Assembly (NCBI RefSeq): GCF_009905375.1
Contig: NC_133657.1
Coordinates: forward strand, 4,048,239 to 4,112,238
Direction of reading: 5' to 3'
Length of the DNA: 64,000 nucleotides
Source of the DNA: Apium graveolens
Lineage: Eukaryota > Streptophyta > Magnoliopsida > Apiales > Apiaceae
The notes under the pieces were generated by a model. The model was not told where the DNA came from. It saw only the letters and a list, made by a program, of their open reading frames with translations, and made no database searches. Position 1 is the stretch's first letter. Each line of letters starts with the position of its first letter. A program made the position numbers and the translations under genes. Positions 1 through 10,392 of the stretch are shown here, in pieces.

Positions 1-1519
1 CCCCTTGAGTTTTTTTCCCATAGGGTTTTACTCTTGCGGTGTTCTAACGAGGCCTTATATGGGTTATCTTTTCAGACATTTAAAGGTGATGTTATCTAAG
101 TTTCCGGGAGTACTTTTTTACTCTTCGGTTAGATGATGTACTTTCAATGAATGAATTTTTTTTTATCCGGATTGACAACTTTATCGCTCCGGTTTGTAAT
201 CTTGATATTTATATCAATGGAATTTTTATTGACAAAAAATATGAAGTTATTGAAATGTTTGATATTTTAGATGTCTTATTTTTAGTGGGTCACTAATGAT
301 CTAATATATATTACAATGTGAATTCTCAATTGTGTAATTGAGTTAAGTGATTATTCATTACTATATATTTATTGTGTAATGTATCTTATTATGTTTGATT
401 ATATGTTCATCATTATGTGGTAAGTAACTTTCTATTGCCCTGCCTTATTTTGTAACATATTTTATATCGTTTTTGTTATTATGAATTTCAATAAAAAGAC
501 TGGACATATCCGGGACAAACTCCCAAGCTGGCAATACAACCTGGTTAAGAAACAAACAAATAAGCTAAATAAATAACTGTTTTATTTATTGTTCGCTTAA
601 CATGGAGAATAAAATATTATATGAACTAACTAAGATTAAAATTGCTTCATGGGAAATCTAACTCAATTATACAAACTAGCAGCATCACAATTGATTTGCA
701 CACAATTAATTTCAGTTATTGTCCAATTTCCAGAAATTTCGGTTGCACAAACTAAAACTAGAGGAACTGATGCACTTGTAGTATGAACAACCTTCCATTA
801 TTAAAATTTAGTTTTTGCAATTTTCACCATCGTCACAACTTCTATGCGGGCTTTCCAAATTTCCAAAACGACAATTGAATCATTATCAAGGAGTCAAAAC
901 AACAAACCAAATAATATCGAAACAAATCAACTACTTCAAAACGATGGACAAACAAACACTCAAAAAAACTGAGTACATCAACAATACTCATAAAAGAAGA
1001 ATGATTGGTGATGGAAATATAAAAATACGGTGATTGGATGAGAGAATAAAAGACGGAAATGAATTTGTAGATTAGATCAGTAGATTAGATCGGGTTTATT
1101 GCCCGGGATGAACTGAAATACCAGATCCGGTCCATGATTCATAAAATTAAAATAAAAAACAGGTTTCGGTCTACTTCGTTCCAAGGCCGAAAAAGAGCTG
1201 TTCGTACCTAATTTCATGTAAATAATAATTTTAACTCTATTTTAACTCTTACATTAATATATAACACTTTTATAATCTAAATTAATAAACAGTAAATTGA
1301 TGAATACATATATCAATACTATCATCAATATAATTAAATTTTGTAAATCATATAGTTAAAAATTGATACTCGTACATTTACAAAGTACTATTTAATCTTT
1401 AAATAATAAAAAATGTACAGATTCTAAAAAAATTTAGTATCTTAGGAAGTAATCAAATTTCTTATGTATTTTAATTTAAAATAAAAAATAAATTATACAA
1501 GTCAAAAAATTATATGAAC
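1..1519. other. AT-rich non-coding flank
   Basis: No convincing gene. The first 120 bases (TTTTCCCATAGGG, then GGTTCTAACGAGGC) resemble a phrase that recurs near the 3' ends of plant retroelements, recalled from general knowledge and not searched. The rest is AT-rich. A 72-codon frame at 815-1033 has its counterpart only in the duplicated copy at 45485-45703 and looks random in composition. Confidence 0.5.
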
Positions 1520-1520
1520 A

Positions 1521-1550
1521 CTAGTTTAAATCCCGTGTGATACACGAATA
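1521..1550 (-). mobile_element. Helitron-like 3' terminus
   Basis: Read on the minus strand, a short hairpin (CGTGT-ATC-ACACG) is followed about ten bases later by CTAG and then a T. This is the usual plant Helitron 3' end (hairpin, CTRR, insertion before T). The 5' end of the element was not identified. The copy-B counterpart is at 46190-46218 with a weakened stem. Confidence 0.4.
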
Positions 1551-1990
1551 TTCATTTTCCGGTAAATTTATTTTATTGGTATCTGTATTTAGTTACAATA
1601 AATGTATAATAAATATCCCCATTAAAATTGAGTTGTAATTAGCATGCTCATATTTGAATTAAAAAACCAATAAGTGATTTAGTTAAATAAGTATTTAAAG
1701 TTAAGTACCTAAATATAATGAATACTTAATTTTGGTCTAGCTTACTAGGTTCTAATTTTGTTTTAATACATATCAATAATATACATTAATTTTATTTTAG
1801 CCCGCTAAGCTCTTTATACTGGCCTAACATATATTACTCTAGTTTGAAGAAAGTAGTATATTTTAGCCCCTACCCTCAACCTATATGAATTTCTTCTTGT
1901 CCGCCAAGCCTGTTGTACCAACCAATGGATTATATGGACAAATCGAATAGATAATCTTTATTTTTGTTTTAATTTTGATTTAGCCTATAC

Positions 1991-1994
<4 letters not shown>

Positions 1995-2026
<32 letters not shown>
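1995..2026. repeat. (TA)n microsatellite
   Basis: Uninterrupted TA repeat. The copy-B counterpart near 46699-46716 is clearly shorter, so the tract length has changed since the duplication. Confidence 0.9.
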
Positions 2027-2028
<2 letters not shown>

Positions 2029-2599
2029 CACGTTATACCAATTAGATCGATCAATAAATATCATATTATTTTTAATAAGGTAGTAAATAGGTTTACGTTT
2101 ATTTTAACCCAAACTATAGTATATATTGATTGGAAACTTTCTATCATGCTCAGTCTTTTTGCTAAAAATAAGCTTGGATTTGTTGATCGAAGTGTTGTTA
2201 AACATGCTTTTAATTATGTTGATTTGAAAGCCTAGGAACGATGCAATAAACTAGTGTGTTCTTACTTATTATACAATTTAGACTAGTCAATTTTGCGAAT
2301 TGTCTTGTTCTTTAAAAATGCTCAAAAAATTTGGCTAAACCTAGAAGATAGGTTTGGATACACGTCTATGACACGGATTTCCTCACTCGAGCAACAACTA
2401 TCAACTATCTAATTTGAATCAAGGAACTAAGACTGTATCTTATTTTTTTCACTGAAATTAACGGGATTTCTGATGCTACGAGTGATATTAGTCATATGTC
2501 TTGTTGCACCTGCAACAAGTGTACGTATAATGTGACCCGGGAGGTGGTTCGAATGCAGCAAAACCACATGTTTTTACTAATGATAAGTAATCCCTGAAT

Positions 2600-3026
2600 A
2601 CATAATTAATACTGAATTAATTATGTCCAAAGTTGACTTTAAAGTCCGTAGTCAAATTCCATGAACACCACGACCAAAGTGGGTCGTGGTGACCACAGCC
2701 TAAAGTGAGTCATGACGACCACGGTAGGTCGTGATGACCCCTACGGTGACCTAAAAACAGAGTCAACGATGACCTATAAAAAGGTCCAACATGGAAACAG
2801 ACTCCTACAAGGAAGGATCTAGAATCCACCCTCTTGAGGGGTCCTACTAACCATTTAAGTTTGAGACTTTCCCCCCAAGTCTTCTAACCTAAGTTTAATC
2901 ATAGACTCAGCATCTATATAAAGGACTCTACCACTCAACCTAAAACCACGTCTTGGTTGAATATCTGAATAAGGATATACAAGCCACTACATCCTTGGTG
3001 TGCACTCATCGTCATAGCCCTAAAGT
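2600..3026 (+). mobile_element. Tat-lineage LTR, 5' portion (interrupted)
   Basis: This stretch has promoter-like features of an LTR: CTATAAAAAGG near 2772, CTATATAAAGG near 2915, and a set of short GGTCGTGATGACC-type repeats at 2668-2750. It stops at the hAT left end, and the other side of the hAT (19415) continues into an LTR end, a primer site and a Tat-like gag-pol relic. I therefore read it as the first part of that element's 5' LTR. The LTR start was not pinned down and no 3' LTR is in the window to compare with. Confidence 0.5.
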
Positions 3027-4301
3027 TAGGGCTGTAATTCGGACCATACGAGGCGAGTTTCGAGTCGGCCACAACTTGAGCCGAAGTTAAACGAGTCGGG
3101 CGAGCCGACTCCATAAACTTAATTGAGCCAATATTTTTTGCCGAACTCGACTCGATTATTGTACGAGTCGGGCTGAGCTAGCTCGCGAGTTATATCGAGC
3201 CAAACTTTAACGAATCGAGCCGGGTTACTCGTTTAATTTCAAATTAAAACACAGCCCAAATTAAATAATTTAAGCCCAACCCAAGACAATATATTATTAT
3301 ACTCACACTCTTAAATATATACACATATTAAAATTAAAAAATGAATATTATCAAAACTTAATACCAATTTATCAAACAGAAAGACACCGATTAAAATCCA
3401 ATCTACTCGTTGGCTGCTACCTCTAGGGTTTAGACTCACGAGTCAAGATCGAGTTTGGATTCAAATCCAATTTACAATCCAGTTTTATTGTTATTAAAGA
3501 GGTAACAATTGTTTGTTTCTATTTCTTTTACTAAAATTAGATTGGGTTGATAATTATATAAATGCGTATATGGTATTTTCGATATAAGTTAAGTTCACAA
3601 GTTGTTTAAACTATTCATCTATTCTTTATCATTCATCTGTACTATCAGGTCAAGAAATTGAATTAGTGAGCCTATGTTGTTAGATTCTTTTGCTTTTTTA
3701 GCTGTTAATTTCTGTAATAATATAGTGGTTTTTGACCTAACTTTCGGGTTTTAAGTCAGATGATAAAAAGTAAAACTTTATCTGGTTATGTGGTTTTTGA
3801 GTGTGCGTATAAGTGATTTTTCAAATAGTTGTAGAGGGTGTGATTTTTTTCGTATATGTGTTTGAATTGAGAAAAAACGAGTAGAGTGAATAGCGATTAA
3901 GAAAGGTGTTGTGAATTTTACGGGGGATTAAGAATGTTTTGTAAGTTATAACCAAACATAGTGTCAGACATGGTTGTCGTACATATATTTAGCTCTTAAT
4001 ATGATGCAGAGATTTCGCATGAGTAAATATAATTATCTCTGTGAATCTGTGATCCTAGAGTTATAGATAATTGTTTATCATAATGAATACATACTAGTAG
4101 AATGTTTTATTCGTATAGTATCAGACATGGTTTTGAATTTTAATAGTTACTTATCTTCTCTCTGATAATATGATGCATATGTGTTATGGACGAATTAAAA
4201 ACCAGCAAAAAGAGGAAAATTCAGAATGACGAGATTTTTCCACCCACTGCACCTTACATTGATGAAAGTCATATGACAGTAAGCATCCTATATTATCATG
4301 A

Positions 4302-4490
4302 ATGGCTCGTGATATACTAGTTGTACCTCTTAGTACGGTTGCATCAGAGGCTACTTTCAGTGCTGGAAGTCGAGTAATCGAACCACACCGATCATGTTTA
4401 AAAACTGAAATCGTAGAGATATTGCTATGTGGAGCTGATTGGGAACGTGAAATTTACGAATTAAAGAAATCATGTCAGGTACATAACTAG
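4302..4490 (+). pseudogene. hAT transposase C-terminal dimerisation domain fragment
   Basis: A 62-codon open frame begins MARDILVVPLSTVASEATFS and continues through a GSRVIEPHRSCL segment to a Trp-containing end. This is the hATC dimerisation signature (ARDIL..P.STVASE..FS.G.RV...R..L) normally found at the very end of hAT transposases. No RNase H-like catalytic core or BED zinc finger is visible upstream in 3241-4300. The fragment lies inside the TIRs and runs from the left TIR toward the right one. In copy B the same frame has a TAG at codon 16. Confidence 0.75.
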
Positions 4491-5750
4491 CTCAATCTCT
4501 CTGAATTCGATACTTAATTTTTTACATAATTTCGAATTGTCACTCGAGACATGAAAGACTAATTTAACTTTTTATTATTTTTCTTAGAAATAAAATTTGA
4601 AAAGAGTGGAGAAAATTTTACCAATCTAAGTTTTATTCCATCTACAAGGTATGTATATGAACTTGATAAGTATGATTCTGAATTAAACTGTAAAATCAAT
4701 AATATCTTATATCATCAATTTATCAGTAGTTAGATTTCGATTTTATATTCCTCTAAAAGTTACATTTTTCTACAGATTGTTACTTGTTTACTCCACTCAT
4801 TTTGATATAATCTTATGGAGTACACAGGCTGGATGTGACGACTGAGAATTTTGCGACGTAATTAAGTCAATAAAGTATGATTTATGTGAAGTGATTATAA
4901 AATATGTGATTAAGTGATGATTAATTGTCTTTATTGTATATTAGTATGTGGGAGCGTAGATAGACGCGTTCCAATTTAAAGAGTCAGCTTAGGAGTTAAG
5001 CTGTGTTGTCGGGCCGTCAGGCAGAACGGAACCTGTCCTAAAAAGGGATTAAAGTATTTAAAATGTGAAATATGTGTTATTATGTGAAATGAATGTTTAA
5101 GTAAAGTATTGCGTTCTAATGACGTGTCGGTCGGTAATGATATTGTGAAGCGTAATTAAAACGCTGAGCGTCGGGCCGTCAGACAGAACGTGACCCGGTA
5201 CGCGAAAAGAGGAATAATGATAAAAAAAGGGAAATTTTTATGATCAGACATAAGTTGTGATGTGTGAGTATACGTGCTTGCTTGTCTGTATGCGTGATTA
5301 CGTGATCTGTTGATATTATTAAGGAAATTATTTGATTTAAATAAGGTTTATTTAACCTTTGCACATTTTTATAAAATTATCTGAGTAAGGTAAAGGCACG
5401 AGGTTTGTTTTGTTATCTCCGAAATAATCTTAGAGACTTTCTAAAAATGATAGACGGATTTATTTCATGATCGTTGCTTTTTAAAATGATTTTTATGTAT
5501 TAAAATGATATTTTTAGCGTGAGCTTGTAAAAATCATATAAAATTAACCGTACGCTCAAAAGTTTATTATGAGTAATGGTTGGAAAGCTAATTTTGAGAT
5601 CTATGTTTTAAAATTATTATTCGTTTCATTCTCATATTTTCTGAGAGAGCTATCTTGTGTTAAATACAATCTTTGGTAAAAAAGAAAAAGAGAAATGAGA
5701 ACAGAAAATTAAAAAGTTTGGCACATGACCATTTTACCCCTGCCAAACTC

Positions 5751-5890
5751 TTATAAAAAAACCACCTCCCCACCCCTTTTCTTTCTTTTCACCCGGCCAC
5801 TCCCTCATTTCCCACATTCTCTGATTTCTCTCTCTTTTTCTCTCTCACTCTCGAAGTCTCTCTTTCTCTCTTTTTTTCCTCTCGGTACAT
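5751..5890 (+). promoter_or_regulatory. LTR promoter: TATA box and CT-rich initiator region
   Basis: TTATAAAAAAACC at 5751 is followed 60-130 bases later by a long CT-rich tract ending near 5882, a common plant core-promoter arrangement (TATA plus pyrimidine patch). The same pair occurs at 15461/15545-15625 and 60213/60319-60391. In the copy-B 5' LTR the TATA (50440) remains but the CT tract is deleted. If transcription starts here, U5 would be over 3 kb. Confidence 0.5.
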
Positions 5891-8805
5891 CTCTCTTCTT
5901 CACTTGGTTTTTATGGATTCTTCCATAAAACTTCATCCTTGTTCCACATATAAGCTTTGATTCAGTTGCATGTGTGATTTGGTACTTGCATGCGAGTGTG
6001 TGTGTGTGTGTGTTTAGGTTCGGTTTTGCCGAGTTCTTGTTTTGTAGAACCAAGATGATGTGATTTTGTGATGATTATGTCTTGCATGTGTTTGTTGCTG
6101 TGATTTTTAGAAGAAATCGGGGGGGGGGGTTTGAGGTTGGACACCCTCAAATGAGGGTACCACCGTGAACCACCGCCACCGGTGATGAACTCCGGTGAAC
6201 CAGTGGTGAGTTATGATGTGTAAACTGAACTCTAGACTATATAAACTCGAATTTTAGTGTTTGCATGTGGTGTTTTCTATAAAGACGAATGGGTTTTTGA
6301 TTTTAAAAGAAATTAAGTTGATTTTTGATAATGAAATTGATGGTGGATAGTTGTTTATAGAAAATATAGAATAATTAAAATTGATTAGTGATTCATAAAC
6401 TTAAATTGATGCATACATGTTGTGATTTAGGTGAAATTCGAATTCTTCGATTTGTGTTAAGAAATTTGGTTGGTTTAATTGATAAAATGACTTGTGAACT
6501 ATGTGTTATGGAGATTGTTAGATGACTTTGGGATAGAACGAAGTGTGAAGTTTATTTGAACTATGCATGTTGATCTATATGGTTAGGGCCGAATGATTAC
6601 TTTGTGTCAAAAAAGAAATTAATCAAATAAACTTGTGTGATTTGAAATTGGTGTTGATTGGTCAATAATTGTTGAAATTAAGATTATAGTTAAGCTTGCA
6701 TGTGGATTTAGTGTCATGCATGTAGAGATAAGTGAATGCATGTACGGTTAATTGGAAAATTCGACTAAGGTTTTATGCTGCTAAGTGATGATTTGATGTA
6801 AATGAGTGTTTGATATAATGAAAAGATGAATTTGAATTGCATGTGAGCATGTATGTATGTTTTGGTTCGAATTATTGTTGATAAAGGAAAGGTGTTAGTT
6901 TAAATGTTGGAATATGCTAAGATTAAAGTTGCATGGTGTAATTTCTTTAGAAATTTGATTGTATATATATGGTTATGGTTCGAATTTTGATGTTAAAAGA
7001 TAGGAAAATGATTATTTTTAAAGGTTTTTGATTGTGCTACATGTTTATGTGAGCTAAGGTGGAAATTGATTGATTTTATGGTTGGTATTTGCAAGAAGGC
7101 CGAATAGGCCATATGAACTTAGAATTAAAACTTGATTTGTGGTAATCAAAGAATGATTGGGTGTATATATGCGAATATCTATGGATTTGGTTGTTTGAAT
7201 GTGGTATGTGATTTGAATTAAGGAATAAAAGAAAAAGGAACTAAGTTGATTGATTTTAAAAGCTATAAGTGATAGTTATGGTCGTAAAGATTTAGTTGTG
7301 AATGAATCGTGTTCTCGTATGAGTTATAATCGTTTGATTTGAAGAATAGTCAAGGTTAAGCGAGTATAAGTTGATTATTGAGTATATAATGATATAAAGG
7401 TTATGAAAAAGGAATGTGTTATGTGATATGTGCATGTGTGTATAAGTTATACTCGTATAGTTCGAGTCAAGAGAATAATCGAGTTATCGTATTGAGTGAA
7501 CGTTCTGGGAACCAGAGTTGAGAATCTAATTAAGGTTTTGGTTTTGATTGTAGATTCGGAGCATGAGGGCATTCAGGCTAGAAAAGGGAAAGGTATACTA
7601 GGTGGCAGTAGTTCAACCTTCAGGAAAGCGAATTCAGACAAGTAACTCTAACTACTTGTGTAAGTGGTTATAGAGAGGATATTGTTCATGCCATGTAGAG
7701 TATTGAACTATTAAAGTAACGTACCCCTGATATTGATTATTGAGATACCTTGTCATTGATCTTATAAGCTTGTCATTGATAGTTTATTGATTCAGCCCAT
7801 TGGTAACCATTTTCTTGTTTTGATCACTTGATATACCATGAACTGTTGTAAACCCTATAAATACCTTTACGAACCCTTTTTAATGATGCTTCATTCCTTG
7901 TTTACCTTGTCCTCTATTGATCCTTGAAACGGTTTTGATTTCCCTAACTTGAGAACCATGTTATCATTCATCAAGATCCCTAGTATTGAACTTTGCTTAT
8001 CCCTAATTCATTCCCTTAACTTTGAAATTCTTGAAATTGAACTTAAGAATGAGTTTCGACTTGAAAAAGTCCGTATGATTTCATATTCTTGGTAAATGTA
8101 AAATGAATTTAGTAAACCTACCTTTTTCCAACTCAAGGTTTTCCAAATGAATTCCTGATGGATTGGATTGGGACGTAAGAGGCTAGTGGGACTAGTCCAG
8201 TTATAGTAAGAGGCTAGCGGAGCTAGTCCCGTTTAAGGCTGAAATTATGCCATTGGTACCTTAAAGACCGGATGGAGGTCGGTACGGGCTGATCACCCGT
8301 ATTATTATGAAATGAAAGATAAAGTGGTCCAATCAAGGGTTCCATAATGATTTTAAAAAGGAATTGAAATTTCCTATTCAGTAATTGATTCTTTGAAAAT
8401 GAAAAGGATTTATATTGCTTTGAAAAGAGTTGATTGTGATATTGTGGAGCTTAAAGCTTGTGAACCCTGATTTTTGATTCTGTTGATCATATAATTGATT
8501 CCTTATAATGAAAGGATTTGTCGCTTTCCATTTGAAAGATCTGTTTTGATCCTTTAATGATTTATGATGAATGTCGGCTTTCACCCTGCTTTGAGCCTTG
8601 TTCCTTGAAAGCCCAAAATTTTCTTCATAACCCTTTTTATAACCTGAAAGATATAAATCTGCCACCTAGAACTGATAAAGTAGAATGCCCTGAGATCAGT
8701 AAAGTATATTGTGAATTTTGTATGGTAGAACTGCTGTTTAGTTACTTGCTGAGTTTTATACTCATATGTTTTGTTTTAATCTAACCATGGCAGTTAAGCA
8801 AGAAG

Positions 8806-8886
8806 ATGTCCAGGCTTAGGCGCACTGCTCTTAAGAGTGTACCTGGTGGTCCCTATCGTGTTGAGGGCTTTCGCTTGCCAGAGCAG
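8806..8886 (+). CDS. Putative first coding exon of accessory ORF, H3-tail-like (in 5' LTR A)
   Basis: Twenty-seven codons starting MSRLRRTALKSVPGG and ending RLPEQ at a CAG|GTAGTA splice-donor-like site. The homologous position in both 3' LTRs reads MVRLRRTARKSVPGG, resembling the histone H3 N-terminus (R2, T6, A7, R8, K9, S10 and G13 aligned at the same distance from Met). An upstream ATG in good context (8787) opens only a 10-codon frame and would be removed if the AG of CCATGGCAG served as a splice acceptor. Joining to 9399 keeps the reading frame. Without splicing the frame runs to 9075. Splicing is inferred from sequence only. Confidence 0.4.
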
Positions 8887-9158
8887 GTAGTAAAGTTTTT
8901 GAGTGAACAAGCGCTTAGCCAGAGAGTTGTAAAGATACAATGGGTTATCTGTCGGTTCCAAGCCGAGATCGACTATGTATATTTGATTTTATTTTGGGGT
9001 TGTAAGTTATATTTTATGGTTGGTAGTTATAATCTTGTCTCATACTTTATCCTGTTTGATCTTGTTAGTGGCTAATCGGGGTTTATGCTTATTTAATTAG
9101 TAGATTAAAGGTGTGCGGGTCCTCATATCCTAATCTCGAGATCGAGGGCGTCACAAGT

Positions 9159-9170
9159 TGGTATCAGAGC
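9159..9170 (+). other. Primer binding site (initiator-Met tRNA type)
   Basis: TGGTATCAGAGC, the standard plant retrotransposon primer site complementary to the 3' end of initiator methionine tRNA, begins five bases after the LTR terminal CA. Confidence 0.93.
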
Positions 9171-9398
9171 TACATGATCTAGTCCCTGAGACAAGTTAGG
9201 ATTAAAAAGGGTATTTTGGGTATGTATTTATATCGCGAGAGAGTTCGACTCATATAGAATTGAGTTAGACTATTAGCTATAGTCTAAGGAAATGTGTGTA
9301 TCAGCTAAAGTGGAGACTATAGTTAGGGTGTGAGTTAGCTGGAAGCTTTATTTAACCCTAACATTGTTTCTTGGTTGCTGTTTTATGTTTTCTCTCAG

Positions 9399-9892
9399 GA
9401 TCCCAGTAGTGGTAGTGATTCAGATTCAGAGATTAGTTTGACCGGTACCCCAGTGGACCCCATTCCACCCTCTCCGGAGGAGCCTGTGTATGTTAGTTCA
9501 GATCTAGAGGATGATCCTTCTGAGAGTAGTGAGATCCCTATACAGATTTCACCCTTATGCCAGATCTAGAGACCCCTGCCCCTGAGCCAGAGTCTGAGAT
9601 GCCTAAGATTATGCTTGTCAGTGTTGGTGACAAGTTAGCCCAGGACCGAGACTTTGTTTACTCCCGTATTCCTGAGTCAGGAGCTTTGGTGGATAGGTTG
9701 ATTCGAGACTCTAGGCAGAGGACTTCAGTAGTGATGGAGGAGTGGAGAGCTAGGATTCAGTTGGTGGAGCAGGTTGCCCGAAGGAGATTAGATGAGGGAC
9801 CATCCACTAGTGATGTTGATGCTGAGGCCCGGAGGCTGCATAAGATCATTCGCTGGATGTTGGTTGTGTTGAGAGAGATTCTGGATGATTAG
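9399..9892 (+). pseudogene. Accessory ORF upstream of gag (acidic/Ser-rich then helical), copy A
   Basis: The region begins directly after a pyrimidine-rich AG (TTTTCTCTCAG) with DPSSGSDSDSEIS, rich in Ser, Asp, Glu and Pro. A single frame change near 9555 leads into a second frame (to 9892) with a Pro/Glu segment and a probably alpha-helical part (RTSVVMEEWRARIQLVEQVA), ending in a stop 500 bases before gag. Position, composition and codon structure are the same in copy B, including the frame change. I do not recognise the family. It does not resemble gag, PR, RT, RH, IN or an envelope, and lacks membrane segments or a signal peptide. Confidence 0.5.
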
Positions 9893-10392
9893 TTTTTAGG
9901 CGGGATTGTTGGTTGATCCCGTAGTTGTTGTTTTTCAGCGCCGGTAGACTTTGGGATACTTGGTCAGATGCCGGGATCCCTTTTTCATTTGTTGCATTGT
10001 ATTTCGGAACCTTGTAGTAGTAGTTATTAGAAGTTAGGGGTAGATAGGGGGATATTTTCCAGTTTTTCCTCTATTTAACCTTGTTATATTATTGTACCTT
10101 ATCCCTGAACTTGTGATAACCAGACCTTTACTTATGTACCCTTGGTTTGATGAATCCATTATATATCTTGTTTTCTATTGTGCACCATAAAGATCTGCAC
10201 AAACTGTTCTGAATACTATGTTATCATACAACCGTGTTTAAAATTTCGTAATATCTTATCATGTGCCATGAGAAAACAACACTGATATGAGAATTATGTA
10301 GTAATAGGATTGCATGTGCAAATTGGGTAAAGCTTTAAACCCGCAAAAGAGATTTCATAATAAACTGTTGTTATATATGCCATGCTATCGTA
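9893..10392 (+). other. Untranslated spacer between accessory ORF and gag
   Basis: AT-rich, no open frame of note. The first part (to about 10060) is GC-richer, continuous with the accessory ORF. The remainder looks like a leader. An ATG at 10427 opens the peptide MANSPDHQEE in another frame and closes at a TGA near 10502, suggesting that the original gag start has been separated from the gag frame by a frameshift shared with copy B. Confidence 0.5.

Larger units (their letters stand above)
4834..9153 (+). repeat. 5' LTR, chromovirus copy A (4.3 kb)
   Basis: Begins TGTGACGACTGAG and ends GGGCGTCA, directly before the primer site. Its homologue is at 14546-18906. In 5101-5203 I count about 8 differences from the 3' LTR of the same element but only 2 from the 5' LTR of copy B. 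It contains a TATA/CT promoter block (from 5751), a very long transcribed-side segment, and a short coding exon near its end (8806-8886). Several other small frames in it (8378-8665 minus, 8557-8784 plus) recur in all four LTRs but show no sign of selection. Confidence 0.92.

Noticed and set aside
8378..8784. Overlapping frames of 95 and 75 codons on opposite strands, repeated in all four LTRs
   Set aside because: They recur only because LTRs are copies of one another. The two frames overlap head-on and show no domain. Not reported as genes.
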